DNA from: Lachnospiraceae bacterium
GTDB lineage: Bacteria > Bacillota > Clostridia > Lachnospirales > Lachnospiraceae
Assembly: GCA_030526195.1 (NCBI GenBank)
Contig: JAUNDG010000003.1
Location: 84,772 to 148,771 of the forward strand
Direction of reading: 5' to 3'
Length of the DNA: 64,000 nucleotides
The translations under genes were made by a program, and so were the position numbers. The notes under the pieces were generated by a model. It was not told where the DNA came from, ran no database searches, and worked only from the letters and a program-made list of their open reading frames with translations. Positions 33,597-43,778 of this stretch are shown piece after piece; within the stretch, counting starts at the first letter, position 1, and every line of letters starts with the position of its first letter.

Positions 33597-35141
33597 TTAT
33601 TTTCTGACAAGGAGTGACTTACCTGTCATTTCCTTCGGCTGTTCCATACCCATCAGTTCAAGGAGTGTGGGGACGATGTCAGCCAGGCAGCCGCCTTCTC
33701 TTAAGCCGTAAGCCGGGTCGGCATTGACCAGGATGAAGGGCACCGGATTGGTGGTGTGCGCTGTGTGCGGAGCACCTGTTTCATAGTTCACCATCTGTTC
33801 GGCGTTACCGTGATCGGCGCAAATGAACATCTGACCGTTCACATCTTTCACAGCCTGAACGGCTTCGCCCACCAGAGCGTCTACACGTTCAACGGCAGCC
33901 ACGGCAGCCGGGATCACACCTGTGTGACCGACCATATCCGGGTTGGCGAAGTTGATGACGATGACGTCATATTTGTCGGACTTGATGGCATCCACCAGAT
34001 TCATACCGACTTCCGGAGCGCTCATTTCCGGCTTCAGGTCATAGGTGGCCACTTCCTTCGGTGACGGCACCAGCAGACGGAATTCTTCAGCGTTCGGATC
34101 TTCGATACCGCCGTTGAAGAAGAATGTCACGTGAGCATATTTTTCTGTTTCGGCCAGACGCAGCTGCTTCTTGCCTGAGGCAGCCAGGTATTCGCCGAAG
34201 GTGTTCACAATATTTTCCTTCTCGAAAGCAATGATCTTGTTCGGGATGGATTCATCGTAGTTCTTGAAGCAGACATAGGTCAGCGGCAAGAACTCTCTTT
34301 CGAAACCTGTGAAGGTATCATCGCAGAAGGCGCGTGTGATCTCACGGGCACGGTCCGGACGGAAGTTGAAGAAAATGACAGAATCGTTCGGTTTGACCAG
34401 GGACAGCGGCTGACCATTTTCGTCTGTGATCACGGTCGGCAGCACGAATTCGTCTGTGACATCCTTGGCATAAGATTCTTCCATGGCCTTCACCGGGCAG
34501 ACAGCCTGAACGCCTTCGCCCTTAACCAGTGAGTTGTAAGCCATTTCCACACGATCCCAGTTGTTGTCACGGTCCATGGCATAGTAACGACCGGACAGGG
34601 AAGCAATCTTACCGCAGCCGATCTCATCCATCTTGGCCATCAGCTGTTCGATGTAATCCTTACCGGAAGCCGGCGGTGTGTCGCGGCCGTCAAGGAAGGC
34701 GTGAACGAAGACCTTTGTAAGGCCCTGACGCTTCGCCATTTCCAGAAGGCCATACACATGAGTGATGTGGCTGTGAACGCCGCCGTCAGAAAGCAGACCC
34801 CAAAGGTGAAGATCGGAGTCATTTTTCTTACAATTTTCCATAGCGGCCAGCAGAGCCTTATTTTCGAAGAAATCACCATCGTTGATGGACTTGGTGATAC
34901 GTGTCAGATCCTGGTAAATGATGCGGCCGGCGCCGATATTCATATGGCCGACTTCAGAGTTACCCATCTGCCCATTCGGCAGACCGACATCAAGACCGGA
35001 GGCAGCGCCCGGCACGAAGGGGCAGTTTGCCATCAGGTCATCCATAACCGGAGTCTTAGCCATTGCGATGGCGTTGCCTTCCGGATTGCTGTTTAATCCA
35101 TAACCGTCAAGAATCATTAATACGGTCGGTTTCTTGCTCAT
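33597..35141 (-). CDS. gpmI: 2,3-bisphosphoglycerate-independent phosphoglycerate mutase
   Basis: Glycolytic enzyme of 514 residues interconverting 3- and 2-phosphoglycerate, dependent on manganese. The metal-binding Asp12 is in LDGYGLN, and the phospho-acceptor Ser62 in GNSEVGHMNIGAG. HAFLDGRDTPP, 'CADHGNAEQM' and HTTNPVPF complete the alkaline-phosphatase-type active site. I chose ATG 35141, eight bases after AAGGAG; the in-frame ATG at 35147 is only two bases from that site. A good promoter lies immediately upstream, and its terminator follows, so it is monocistronic. Confidence 0.98.
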   Translation of the reverse strand: MSKKPTVLMILDGYGLNSNPEGNAIAMAKTPVMDDLMANCPFVPGAASGLDVGLPNGQMGNSEVGHMNIGAGRIIYQDLTRITKSINDGDFFENKALLAAMENCKKNDSDLHLWGLLSDGGVHSHITHVYGLLEMAKRQGLTKVFVHAFLDGRDTPPASGKDYIEQLMAKMDEIGCGKIASLSGRYYAMDRDNNWDRVEMAYNSLVKGEGVQAVCPVKAMEESYAKDVTDEFVLPTVITDENGQPLSLVKPNDSVIFFNFRPDRAREITRAFCDDTFTGFEREFLPLTYVCFKNYDESIPNKIIAFEKENIVNTFGEYLAASGKKQLRLAETEKYAHVTFFFNGGIEDPNAEEFRLLVPSPKEVATYDLKPEMSAPEVGMNLVDAIKSDKYDVIVINFANPDMVGHTGVIPAAVAAVERVDALVGEAVQAVKDVNGQMFICADHGNAEQMVNYETGAPHTAHTTNPVPFILVNADPAYGLREGGCLADIVPTLLELMGMEQPKEMTGKSLLVRK

Positions 35142-35184
35142 GATCATGTCTCCTTAATTTAGTAAATATCCATAGCCAAAAGCC

Positions 35185-35213
35185 ATTATAGCAGTGTACT
35201 CGAAAAAGAACAA
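35185..35213 (-). promoter_or_regulatory. gpmI promoter
   Basis: On the complement, -35 TTGTTC (35213-35208), a 17-base spacer and -10 TATAAT (35190-35185). The leader is about 37 bases. Confidence 0.7.
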
Positions 35214-35230
35214 CACGAATTCCTTCGGAA

Positions 35231-36358
35231 TCAGCCCTTTTCGCGCACCAGAATGCCGTTGACCTCCACTTCGCCTGTGAGCGGGATCACCAGACAGCTG
35301 GCGCCGTCGATTTCCTTGATTTCCATCAGATCCGCAAACTCCGGTGAGACCTTGACGGACACCTCCGGGGCACTGACCTCGAACTTCTTGGGCTCTGCCA
35401 CGTTGGCGGCCAGGAAATCACCCGTTTCCCCGAAATCTTCGGTGAAACGCTCTTCCATTCTGGAAATGGCTTCGTCGGAAGCCCCGGCCCGTGTGAGCAG
35501 GGTCTTCACCTCAGCCTGGCCGATGGTGAGCGGTTCCGGCTCGGCTTTATTTTCGTCGATCATTTCATTGAGGTTTTCGTGGATGCTGCGGATCTTTTCA
35601 TAGCTGCTCTCATCCCCCAGCGCTTCCTCCACCAGAGTGCGGAAGGCGGCCTTCTGATTGGTGGCGGTCAGGGGCTCTTTGCAGCCCAGCAGGTTTTCCA
35701 TGAGTTCTGTGCAGAATTCCTTGCTGTCACCGGAGTAGTAAAGCAGGCTGTGGAGATCGGTGCCCCGGTCATTGAAGGCCGGGAACAGAAAAGCCTGCTC
35801 CGGCATGCCCACGATCCAGTCCCGCAGGGTTTCTTCTATATGATTGGTTTCCGCATTGTAGCAAAGGGCTGTCTTTGACAGTTCCACCGGGCACAGGCAG
35901 CACTGCACGAAATGGTACACTTCCGAGGAAGCATCTTCCATTTCCATGCCGTCCGCTGTTTTGCCGGGCACGTCATAGGCGCCGTTCACAATGAGAATGA
36001 GATAGTTTTCCGGATGATACCAGGTTTCGATGATGGTGTCGTAAAAACCATTTAAGAGATCATCATCCTTCAGTTCGCAGGCGCGCAGTTCCATGAGACG
36101 GCTGTGAGTCCCACCGGGCTGCTCGGCCTCCAGGGGGAAGCCCAGGTTGAGCAGGTTCCGGCCAACGCTGCCGGACAGCGCCTTGCGGAAAATATCCAGA
36201 TACTTGGTCATCTCCTCCTCCGGCAGGGCCAGAAGGGATTCCTTAAAGGTCATGACCTTTTCTTTTTCACCATTAACATAACAGCCGGCCATACGGTTGA
36301 TGACAACGCGATCCTTGTTCATCAGCTTTTTGATCTCGGCGATTTCTTTCTTATTCAA
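35231..36358 (-). CDS. DUF4317 family protein
   Basis: Protein of 375 residues matching DUF4317 as I recall it: N-terminal MNKKEIAEIKKLMNKD.VVINRMAGCYV pattern, a conserved TFKESLLALPEEEM, and NGFYDTIIETW.HPENYLILI. It has no signal peptide or membrane helix, so it is cytoplasmic. Function is unknown; the family is found mostly in Clostridia. It is separated from rho by 158 bases that carry a degraded copy of the dispersed repeat, and from the gpmI promoter by a few bases. Confidence 0.88.
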   Translation of the reverse strand: MNKKEIAEIKKLMNKDRVVINRMAGCYVNGEKEKVMTFKESLLALPEEEMTKYLDIFRKALSGSVGRNLLNLGFPLEAEQPGGTHSRLMELRACELKDDDLLNGFYDTIIETWYHPENYLILIVNGAYDVPGKTADGMEMEDASSEVYHFVQCCLCPVELSKTALCYNAETNHIEETLRDWIVGMPEQAFLFPAFNDRGTDLHSLLYYSGDSKEFCTELMENLLGCKEPLTATNQKAAFRTLVEEALGDESSYEKIRSIHENLNEMIDENKAEPEPLTIGQAEVKTLLTRAGASDEAISRMEERFTEDFGETGDFLAANVAEPKKFEVSAPEVSVKVSPEFADLMEIKEIDGASCLVIPLTGEVEVNGILVREKG

Positions 36359-36456
36359 ACTGTTACCTCTGATTTTTCTTTATTAACTCGTGACACCGTC
36401 GCTCGTTGTAAAGAGCTGTCCGTCCGAAAGCATTCACGCGGACCTCGATGCCCTCA

Positions 36457-36510
36457 TAAAGCAGACATGTACAATCCCCTCAGGACACGATGCCCACTTC
36501 ACTTCCCTCT
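36457..36510. repeat. Dispersed repeat, degraded short copy F
   Basis: TAAAGCAGACATGTACAATC followed by CAGGACACGATGCCCACTTC corresponds to module 1 of the long copies with many substitutions; the terminal pairing is partly lost. It lies between rho and the DUF4317 gene. Confidence 0.5.
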
Positions 36511-36516
36511 CTTTGA

Positions 36517-38664
36517 TCAGGGAGCCAGGCGTCCTGACAGCACGGCATTGACCACCTGGTCGTTGCTGCCGGTGCGGGCGAAGGTGCGCAGGATGGCTTC
36601 CACCGCTTCCTCCGACTTCATGCCGTTCATACTGCGGCGCATGCGGTTGACCGCCTCCTGTTCGGATTGTGTCAGAAGCAGATCCTCCCGACGGGTCCCG
36701 GATTTGACGATATCGATGGCCGGGAAAATGCGGCGTTCCTGTAACCGGCGGTCCAGGATAAGTTCCATGTTGCCGGTGCCTTTGAATTCTTCGTAAACCA
36801 CATCGTCCATCTTGCTGCCGGTATCCACCAGCGCCGTGGCCAGGATCGTCAACGATCCGCCCTCCCGGAGATTCCGGGCAGCGCCAAAGAAACGCTTTGG
36901 CATGTAAAGGGCTGTGGGATCAAGACCACCGGACAGGGTGCGACCACTGGGCGGCACCAGCACATTGTAGGCTCTGGCCAGTCGGGTAATGGAATCAAGC
37001 AAAATGAAGACATTCTGGTGATGCTCCACGAGACGCTTGGCCCGCTCGATGGCCATTTCCGACACACGCTTGTGGTGCTCAGGCAATTCATCGAAGGTGG
37101 AGAAAATGATTTCCACATTGGGACCGTAAACGGATTCTTTCATATCCGTCACTTCCTCAGGGCGTTCGTCAATGAGGAGGATCATCAGGTGCGCTTCGGG
37201 ATCACGCCGCAAAATGGAGCGGGCGATATCCTTTAAGAGCGTGGTCTTACCGGCCTTGGGCGGGGATACGATCATCCCGCGCTGACCACGGCCGATAGGG
37301 CTGATGAGGTCCACGATGCGGGTGGCCACAGAACCATCGGGGCGCTCGAGGCGGATGCGATGATCCGGGAAGGTGGGGGTCATATTTTCGAAGGCGGTGC
37401 GTTTCCGGGCTTCTTCCGGCGGCAGATCGTTAACGGCCTCCACAAAAAGCAGGGCCCCGATCTTCTCGCCGATGCCCTTGGCGCGGGTCTGCCCCATGAT
37501 CTTGTCGCCGGTCTTAAGACCGAAACGGCGGATCTGGGAGGGTGACACATAGATGTCATCGTCGCCGGGCATGTAATTATAGGCACGCATGAAGCCATAG
37601 CCATCAGGCATAACTTCCAGAATGCCGCTGGCCCGCGGGTTATCGCGGAAACGGTCCTGGGGTGTTTCCTGCCGTTCGCCGGCGGATTCGAGTGCCGAGT
37701 CGGCGGGCTGTCTCATAGCACGGTCGGCCGACTGGTTCATGGGCCGGTCGCTCGTTTGGGTCATGGGCCGATCAGCGGGCTGTGAGTTTTCAGATTCTGG
37801 CGGTTGAGCCATTGATGATGCGTATGCGGTTTTGGCATCCGCCGCAACATCTGAGCCGCCATTTTCTTCATATATTGCGTTAATACGGTCAGAAGATGAC
37901 GGCCTTTCGATGGCCATCATGCTCTTATCGACCGGCTGATAGTCGTTTGTCATGCGGGCATCGCCTTCATTGGCCGGATTCACGGCTACAGATTGCGGCA
38001 CCGCATCGCCTTCGACAACAGCACTATTGACAACACGACCGCGGCGAGGTGTTCTGCCTGTTGCAGCCTGTTCACCGTTTTCGTTGTTGTTTTTCTGGTA
38101 CGGGCGACGACCACGACGAGGCGCGGTGGTTGTCATGCCATTCTCACCGGCTTCGGTGTTGTCAGCCTGAACCGGGCGACGACCACGACGAGGCGCGGTG
38201 GTTGTCATGCCATTCTCGCCGGCTTCGGAGTTGTCGGCCTGAATCGGGCGACGGCCGCGACGGGGACGGGGTGTTTCAGACACAGTTGTGCGATCCTCGG
38301 ATGCCCCATTTTCGTTTGTTTCTGATGGCATCGAGCGACGGCCGCGACGAGGGCGGGCAGTCTCAGACACAACTGCACGTTCCTCGGATGCGCCATTTTC
38401 GGAAGGCTCTGACGACATCGGGCGACGGCCGCGGCGAGGACGCTGAGATTCAGATGAAGTTAATCGGGCCTCGGATGCACCATTTTCGAAAGACATGGGC
38501 GCGGTGGGTACCGATGATGCGGCGGCGTTATTGGTATCCTCCGTCATCATCCGCTCAATAAGATCAGCCTTTTTGAGGGCTGTGAAGCCCTTCATCCCTC
38601 TGGCTTTGGCCAGATCCCGGAGCACCTGGAGTGACAGGGTTTCGTATTTTTCTTTTGTCATCAT
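36517..38664 (-). CDS. rho: Transcription termination factor Rho with long low-complexity insertion
   Basis: Rho of 715 residues against about 420 in most bacteria. Residues 1-42 form the Rho N-terminal (SAP-like) domain ([17 protein letters not shown]). Residues about 50-330 are a disordered insertion rich in Arg, Glu and Asn with repeats of RPRRGRR and ENGA, including two 24-residue repeats. The RNA-binding cold-shock domain follows ('[15 protein letters not shown]'), then the ATPase with P-loop [24 protein letters not shown] and the [16 protein letters not shown] loops. Similar insertions occur in Actinobacteria and some Clostridia and have been linked to extra RNA binding or phase separation. 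It lies 17 bp after trkH, possibly co-transcribed. Confidence 0.96.
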   Translation of the reverse strand: MMTKEKYETLSLQVLRDLAKARGMKGFTALKKADLIERMMTEDTNNAAASSVPTAPMSFENGASEARLTSSESQRPRRGRRPMSSEPSENGASEERAVVSETARPRRGRRSMPSETNENGASEDRTTVSETPRPRRGRRPIQADNSEAGENGMTTTAPRRGRRPVQADNTEAGENGMTTTAPRRGRRPYQKNNNENGEQAATGRTPRRGRVVNSAVVEGDAVPQSVAVNPANEGDARMTNDYQPVDKSMMAIERPSSSDRINAIYEENGGSDVAADAKTAYASSMAQPPESENSQPADRPMTQTSDRPMNQSADRAMRQPADSALESAGERQETPQDRFRDNPRASGILEVMPDGYGFMRAYNYMPGDDDIYVSPSQIRRFGLKTGDKIMGQTRAKGIGEKIGALLFVEAVNDLPPEEARKRTAFENMTPTFPDHRIRLERPDGSVATRIVDLISPIGRGQRGMIVSPPKAGKTTLLKDIARSILRRDPEAHLMILLIDERPEEVTDMKESVYGPNVEIIFSTFDELPEHHKRVSEMAIERAKRLVEHHQNVFILLDSITRLARAYNVLVPPSGRTLSGGLDPTALYMPKRFFGAARNLREGGSLTILATALVDTGSKMDDVVYEEFKGTGNMELILDRRLQERRIFPAIDIVKSGTRREDLLLTQSEQEAVNRMRRSMNGMKSEEAVEAILRTFARTGSNDQVVNAVLSGRLAP
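38105..38250 (-). repeat. 72-bp tandem repeat in the rho insertion
   Basis: Two adjacent, nearly identical 72-bp units encode a 24-residue repeat ([19 protein letters not shown] plus APR). A third, diverged RGRRP unit follows in the coding direction. The high DNA identity suggests recent duplication and potential length variation between strains. Confidence 0.8.
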
Positions 38665-38681
38665 AGGCTATTCTCCGCGGA

Positions 38682-40124
38682 TCAGTTGTAACGTTTCCAG
38701 TTCTTCAGGGACAGCATCAGCAGGATCGGGAAGATTTCCAGACGGCCGGCCAGCATATCGAAGATCAGCACAATCTTGGACAGCGGCGAGAAGGCGGCGA
38801 AGTTCCCGGTGGGGCCGATCATGTTTAGACCGGGACCGATGTTGTTGATGGTGGCGGCCACGGCCGTGAAATTCGTGGTGAAATCAAACTCATCAATGGA
38901 AATGATGAGCATGGAGGCAAAGAAAATGACGCAGTAGATGGCGATGAATACATTGGTTGACCGCACGGTTTCAACAGCCACCGGAGCGCCGTCGATACGA
39001 ATCTTGCGGACGGCCCGGGGATGAGTGATCATGCCCACTTCCTTGCGGATGCCCTTCACCATCAGCATGATACGGGACACTTTGATGCCGCCGCCGGTTG
39101 AGCCGGCACAGGCACCGATGAACATCAATGTCACCAGGATGGTCTTGGACAGCATGGGCCACATATCAAAGTCTGTGGAAGCAAAACCGGTGGTGGTGAT
39201 GATGGATGCCACCTGGAGCGCAGAATGGCGCACAGTTTCACCGGTTGTGGCATAAAGGTGATGGGTGTTCCAGGCAATGAGGGCGGAGGCCGCGATCACA
39301 ATGAGGAAATACACACGCACCTCTTCCAGCTTGAGGGCGGCTTTTAATTTCCGCTGGAGCAGCAGGAAATAGAAGGTGAAGTTGACACCGCACAGCAGCA
39401 TGAAAATAGTGATGATGATCTGAATGGACGGGCTGAAGCTCGCCAGAGAATCATTGGTGACCGCAAAACCACCGGTGCCCACGGTGCCGAAGGTGGTGGT
39501 GAGGGCCTGGAACCAGTCCATCCCGAAAATGCGGAGCAGCAGGGCTTCCACTATGGTAATGAACAGATAGATCTTATACAGAATGGCAGCGCTTTCGCGA
39601 ATGCGGGGCACCAGCTTGCCCACAACGGGGCCGGGGCTTTCCGCTTTCATCAGGTTCAGCGTGGTGCCACCCAGCATGGGCACCAGAGCCAGCATGAAGA
39701 CCATAACGCCCATACCGCCTACCCAGTGGGTGAAGGAGCGCCAGAAAAGACCGGCATGGGTGAGATGCTCAACTTCTGTGAGGATCGAGGAGCCGGTGGT
39801 GGTGAACCCGGAGGCTGTCTCGAAAAGCGCATCTATATAATTAGGAATATCGCCGCTCATCACAAAGGGGATGGCCCCGACAAGAGACATCACAAGCCAG
39901 GCCAGACCGACGATGGCATAGCCTTCTCTGGCATAAATCTGGCGATTTTCCGGTTTTTTCGCGGCCATAAGGAAGCTTAAGATGAGCGCGATCACCGCTG
40001 TGATGAGGTAACTGAGACCGGACATTTCCTGATAGATCAGGCCCACCACTGCCGGCAAAAGCAGAAGGGCGGCCTGAAGACGCAGGATCCAGCCTAATAT
40101 GTAAAATACTACTCTATAATTCAT
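38682..40124 (-). CDS. trkH: TrkH-family potassium uptake protein
   Basis: Membrane subunit of 480 residues of a Trk/Ktr potassium transporter. ATG 40124 has GGAG six bases upstream; the frame is open to 40205. There are about ten hydrophobic segments arranged as repeated M-P-M units with selectivity-filter-like loops: 'ASGFTTTGSS', 'FGTVGTGGFAVTN', 'TTTGFASTDF' and 'NNIGPGLNMIGP'. GACAGSTGGGIKV before the cytoplasmic part of the third unit is typical. It works with TrkA, encoded just upstream. The gap between trkA and trkH holds copy E of the dispersed repeat. Confidence 0.96.
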   Translation of the reverse strand: MNYRVVFYILGWILRLQAALLLLPAVVGLIYQEMSGLSYLITAVIALILSFLMAAKKPENRQIYAREGYAIVGLAWLVMSLVGAIPFVMSGDIPNYIDALFETASGFTTTGSSILTEVEHLTHAGLFWRSFTHWVGGMGVMVFMLALVPMLGGTTLNLMKAESPGPVVGKLVPRIRESAAILYKIYLFITIVEALLLRIFGMDWFQALTTTFGTVGTGGFAVTNDSLASFSPSIQIIITIFMLLCGVNFTFYFLLLQRKLKAALKLEEVRVYFLIVIAASALIAWNTHHLYATTGETVRHSALQVASIITTTGFASTDFDMWPMLSKTILVTLMFIGACAGSTGGGIKVSRIMLMVKGIRKEVGMITHPRAVRKIRIDGAPVAVETVRSTNVFIAIYCVIFFASMLIISIDEFDFTTNFTAVAATINNIGPGLNMIGPTGNFAAFSPLSKIVLIFDMLAGRLEIFPILLMLSLKNWKRYN

Positions 40125-40175
40125 GTGTTTCTCCGAACTTATGCGATTATGCGCAGAGTATCGTGCAGGTACTTC

Positions 40176-40230
40176 AAGCGGACACTTGTAAGTCCCACAG
40201 GGCACGGTGGCCGCTTCGCCACTTGCACTT
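40176..40230. repeat. Dispersed repeat, short copy E
   Basis: This copy carries module 1 only: AAGCGGACAC (start 40176) is separated by TCCCACAGGGCACG from GTGGCCGCTT, followed by CGCCACTTGCACTTC. The stem is kept with one mismatch. It lies between trkA and trkH. Confidence 0.7.
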
Positions 40231-40274
40231 CAATCGATACCGTGTTTTACGGTCGACTTACACAGGGTTTAATG

Positions 40275-41642
40275 TCAGCGCTTCAAAATGTCGCCGATGC
40301 GGCTTAATTTCCGATCAGCCATGGCGACGACCACAACAGAGTCCCCAACCTGCAGCTCGCTCTGGCCGGAAGGTGTGATCAGCTGACCTTTTCTGAAGAT
40401 CTTGGCGATCAGCACATTGTCCTGAATCTTCAGATCCTGCAGCTTGATGCCGGTGACGGATTTTTCTTCTTCATAAATATGGAATTCCAGCGCTTCAACC
40501 CGGCCGTCAGCCAGACGATACAGGTTTTCCACCGCACTGCTGGTGGCATCCATGGAACGGATGTATTTCAGAATGTATTCTGCGGTCAGTTCCTTGGGGT
40601 TGATGATGCTGTCCAGGTTCATGCTGTCGATGACCTTATTGAAAGTGATGCGGTTGATCTTGGTGACAATCTTCGCATTGACTGAGGTCTCGCTCTGGGC
40701 ATAGAGAGACAGCATGATATTTTCTTCATCGATACCGGTCAGAGCCGCCAGACCCTGCACCTGACTGATGCCCTCTTCCTGAAGCAATTCTTCATCGGTG
40801 CCGTCGCCGCAGATGATCTCGGCAGCCGGCAGTTCCTCCGCCAGCCATTCGGCCCGCGGCCGCTTCATTTCAATAATCTTGACCTTGATACCGCTGGAAA
40901 GCAGCGCCTTGGCCAGGTAATAGGTCATGGTACCGCCGCCCACGATCATGACATTTTTGACGGGGTTCACAGCGACGCCGATGGCTTCGAAGAAGCTTGA
41001 GACGCCCTGCTGATTGGCGACGATGGACAGAATATCGCCTTCCTGAATGACAAAATCACCGGAAGGAATGACCACTTCATCGCCTCGCTCGGCCACACAG
41101 ATCAGCACATCCTGGCGATATTTGCTGCGGAGTTCCACCAGGGACAGACCACAGAGAGGGCTATCCGCTTTGACACGGAAGGACATCATTTCCACACGGC
41201 CCTTGGCAAAAACATCGATGCTGATGGCTGAGGGCAGACGGAAAATACGGGCCATTTCCGCAGCAGAAGCCAGCTCCGGATTGATGACCATGGCCAGGTC
41301 GAAATGATCACGGAAAAACTGAGTTTCCTTGCTGTAGACCGGTTTCCGGACACGGGCGATGAGACGGGCCTTTGACAGCTGACGGGCGATCAGACAGCAC
41401 AGCAGGTTGGCTTCGTCGGAATCCATAACAGCGCAAAGAAGATCGGCCTGGGCGATGCCGGCATCTTTCAAAGCTTCAATACTGGTACCATCGCCGATAA
41501 TGCCCATCACGTCATACGCGTTGGACACATCTTTCATATGATCATCGACAAGGTCGAGGATCGTCACTTCATGACCTTCATGGCACAGCTGACCGGCCAG
41601 GTTGGAACCAACCTTACCGCAGCCCACGATCAGGACTTTCAT
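40275..41642 (-). CDS. trkA: Trk potassium transporter regulatory subunit TrkA
   Basis: Peripheral cytoplasmic subunit of 455 residues with two RCK units. Each has a Rossmann NAD-binding domain (VLIVGCGKVGSNLAGQL at the start; VMIVGGGTMTYYLAKAL at about 230) followed by a TrkA-C domain (about 140-220 and 370-450, the latter with 'VTGIKLQDLKIQDNVLIAKI'). Nucleotide binding gates the TrkH channel. This tandem form is typical of TrkA rather than single-RCK KtrA. It precedes trkH by 150 bp in the same direction. The region upstream to 41800 is AT-rich and probably contains its promoter. Confidence 0.96.
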   Translation of the reverse strand: MKVLIVGCGKVGSNLAGQLCHEGHEVTILDLVDDHMKDVSNAYDVMGIIGDGTSIEALKDAGIAQADLLCAVMDSDEANLLCCLIARQLSKARLIARVRKPVYSKETQFFRDHFDLAMVINPELASAAEMARIFRLPSAISIDVFAKGRVEMMSFRVKADSPLCGLSLVELRSKYRQDVLICVAERGDEVVIPSGDFVIQEGDILSIVANQQGVSSFFEAIGVAVNPVKNVMIVGGGTMTYYLAKALLSSGIKVKIIEMKRPRAEWLAEELPAAEIICGDGTDEELLQEEGISQVQGLAALTGIDEENIMLSLYAQSETSVNAKIVTKINRITFNKVIDSMNLDSIINPKELTAEYILKYIRSMDATSSAVENLYRLADGRVEALEFHIYEEEKSVTGIKLQDLKIQDNVLIAKIFRKGQLITPSGQSELQVGDSVVVVAMADRKLSRIGDILKR

Positions 41643-42014
41643 TGTTCAATTTCCTCCCGGGGATTCAAAATACATGATAAGAGAAGCACCAAACATAAAT
41701 CCCCTTACCCGGCATTTAAGTCGGAAACGGGATGTGATGGTGCATCTGTGTCAACAAATGAAAAGTTAATTAATCAATTAATGTCTATTTCAATAGTAAA
41801 GGGTGATTATGCGCGAGAGTCTCAGGCGCCTGTAATCAGTCTTATATTACAATGACTGCCCCGTGAAAGCAAGCAAACCCTATATTTGGATTTGTGGCGG
41901 TCGGACAGGCTTACACCGCGGCCGGTACTGAAAAAGCAGCTCCGAGGAGCTGCTTTTAGCTTGATATTCTCTTTCACGCTTGATCTGCTATCCGGGTTGC
42001 CGGTGCTTCCGCCC
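41643..42014. other. Intergenic region between trkA and the ABC exporter
   Basis: This 372-base stretch has no convincing gene. It holds the AT-rich upstream region of trkA (around 41755-41800) and the exporter terminator at 41929-41957. Short open frames on both strands here have no ribosome binding site or recognisable similarity. Confidence 0.6.
41929..41957 (-). terminator. Terminator of the ABC exporter operon
   Basis: The stem AAAAGCAGCTC / GAGCTGCTTTT with a four-base loop is followed by TTTTTCAG on the complement, about 57 bases after the stop. Confidence 0.88.
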
Positions 42015-43778
42015 CTACTCCCGCCCCGCAAACTGGGCTTCATACAGGTTTTTATAGAAGCCGCCTTTGGCGATGAGTTCATCGTGAGCGCCTTGCTCGA
42101 TGATGTGGCCATCTTTCATGACGAGAATGATATCCGCGCTGCGGATGGTGGACAGACGATGGGCCACGATGAAGCTTGTGCGGCCTTTCATCAGCTTATC
42201 AAACGCATTCTGGATACGCAGTTCCGTCATGGTATCGATGGAAGATGTGGCCTCGTCCAGGATCAGCATCGGCGGCAGGGTCAGCATGACCCGGGTGATG
42301 CACAGGAGCTGCTTCTGCCCCTGGCTCAAAGCCTCATCGGTGATCAGGGTGTCAAGTCCCTGCGGCATACGGCGGATGAATTCCCAGCTGTGGGCCTCCT
42401 TCGCCGCCGCTTTGATCGCCTCATCCGAAAATGACGTATCCCCCAGGGTGATGTTATCCCGCACGGTGGCATTCTTCAGCCAGGATTCCTGCAGCACCAT
42501 ACCGAAATTCTCACGCAGTGAATGGCGCGTCACCTCGCGGATGTCGTGGCCGTCAACGGAGATACTGCCGCTGTTCACATCGTAGAACCGCATCAGCAGA
42601 TTGATAAATGTGGTCTTACCGCAGCCCGTGGGCCCGACGATAGCAATCTTCATGCCGGGCTTCGCTTCAAAGGAGAAGTCCTCAATGAGCGGACGGGCCG
42701 GATCATAAGAAAATGACATGTCCTCAATCTTAATGTTGCCTTCTGCCGGCGGGAGCAACTGCGGTGCCTCCGGCACCTCCGGCTCCGCCTCAACGAGGTC
42801 AAACACCCGGGCCGCACAGGCCAGGGCATTCTGCAGTTCCGTGATAACAGAACTGATGTCATTGAAGGGCTTCATGTACTGATTGGCATAGGCCAGCAAT
42901 ACGGTCAAACCACCAACGGTCAGGGAACCGCCCATGATCATGAAGGCCCCGACCAGCGCCACCAGCGCATAGATTACATTGTTGACCGCCCGGGTGGAGG
43001 GATTTGTCAGAGAGCTGTAGAACACGGCCTTTTCGGAAGCCTCTCTCAACTCATCATTCATGGCATCAAAGGTGGCCTCAGCCTGCTTTTCATGGCCGAA
43101 AGCCTTGACGATCTTGGCGCCGCTGATCATTTCATTAATGTAAGCCGTCTGCCGACCCCGGATCGCGGTCTGCTTTGAGAACAGACTGTAAGTCCGGGAG
43201 GCGATGAACTTCGACACCAGGAAGCTGACCGGTGTGAGCAACACCACCATCACGGAAACCGGAACATTTTTAGAGAACATGAACACCAGGGTGACCACAA
43301 TGGTGACCACGCCGGAAAACAGCTGGGTCAGGCCCATCAAAAGACCGTCGGAGAGCTGATCGGTATCCGCTGTCACCCGCTGCACCACATCCCCGGTACT
43401 GCCCGCATCAAGATAAGACAGCGGCAGCACCTGAATCTGACGGATCGCCCGGCGGCGAATATCCCGCACCGTCCGAAACGCCAGGGTGTTGTTGATCATA
43501 TTCATGATCCAGACCGCCACCGCACTTAAGAAGGTGAGGGACAGGATATTTTTCAAAAGAATCAGAAGGGCTGTGAAATCAACATGGCCCTCATCGACGA
43601 TGGTGTCCACCGCCTGACCGAAAAGAATCGGAATGTAAAGCTGCAGGATCACGGAAGCCGCGGCCAGCACAAGACTCAATACAAGCAACAGCTTGTAGCG
43701 GCCGATGACCCGCAGGACCTTGCCCAGAATACTTGAGCCGGAAACATTTTTCTTGTTATCACATGTCGGCTGTGTCAT
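42015..43778 (-). CDS. ABC exporter subunit with consensus ATPase site
   Basis: Fused permease-ATPase of 587 residues. Six transmembrane helices (about 25-310) of the ABC type I exporter fold are followed by a cassette with Walker A GPTGCGKTT, signature ALSQGQKQLL (Ser-Gln-Gly-Gln variant), Walker B LILDEATSSID with the catalytic Glu, and switch His in VAHRLSTI. Its start overlaps the stop of the partner gene as ATGA. It is therefore the second half of a heterodimer of the BmrCD/TM287-288 type, which exports drugs, lipids or peptides. The substrate is unknown. Confidence 0.93.
   Translation of the reverse strand: MTQPTCDNKKNVSGSSILGKVLRVIGRYKLLLVLSLVLAAASVILQLYIPILFGQAVDTIVDEGHVDFTALLILLKNILSLTFLSAVAVWIMNMINNTLAFRTVRDIRRRAIRQIQVLPLSYLDAGSTGDVVQRVTADTDQLSDGLLMGLTQLFSGVVTIVVTLVFMFSKNVPVSVMVVLLTPVSFLVSKFIASRTYSLFSKQTAIRGRQTAYINEMISGAKIVKAFGHEKQAEATFDAMNDELREASEKAVFYSSLTNPSTRAVNNVIYALVALVGAFMIMGGSLTVGGLTVLLAYANQYMKPFNDISSVITELQNALACAARVFDLVEAEPEVPEAPQLLPPAEGNIKIEDMSFSYDPARPLIEDFSFEAKPGMKIAIVGPTGCGKTTFINLLMRFYDVNSGSISVDGHDIREVTRHSLRENFGMVLQESWLKNATVRDNITLGDTSFSDEAIKAAAKEAHSWEFIRRMPQGLDTLITDEALSQGQKQLLCITRVMLTLPPMLILDEATSSIDTMTELRIQNAFDKLMKGRTSFIVAHRLSTIRSADIILVMKDGHIIEQGAHDELIAKGGFYKNLYEAQFAGRE

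Noticed and set aside
38105-38250. Tandem repeat in rho as an assembly artefact
   Set aside because: The units differ at several positions and keep the frame, so a genuine duplication is more likely.
41643-41928. Small open frames between trkA and the ABC exporter
   Set aside because: No ribosome binding site, no coding-type composition and no recognisable product.
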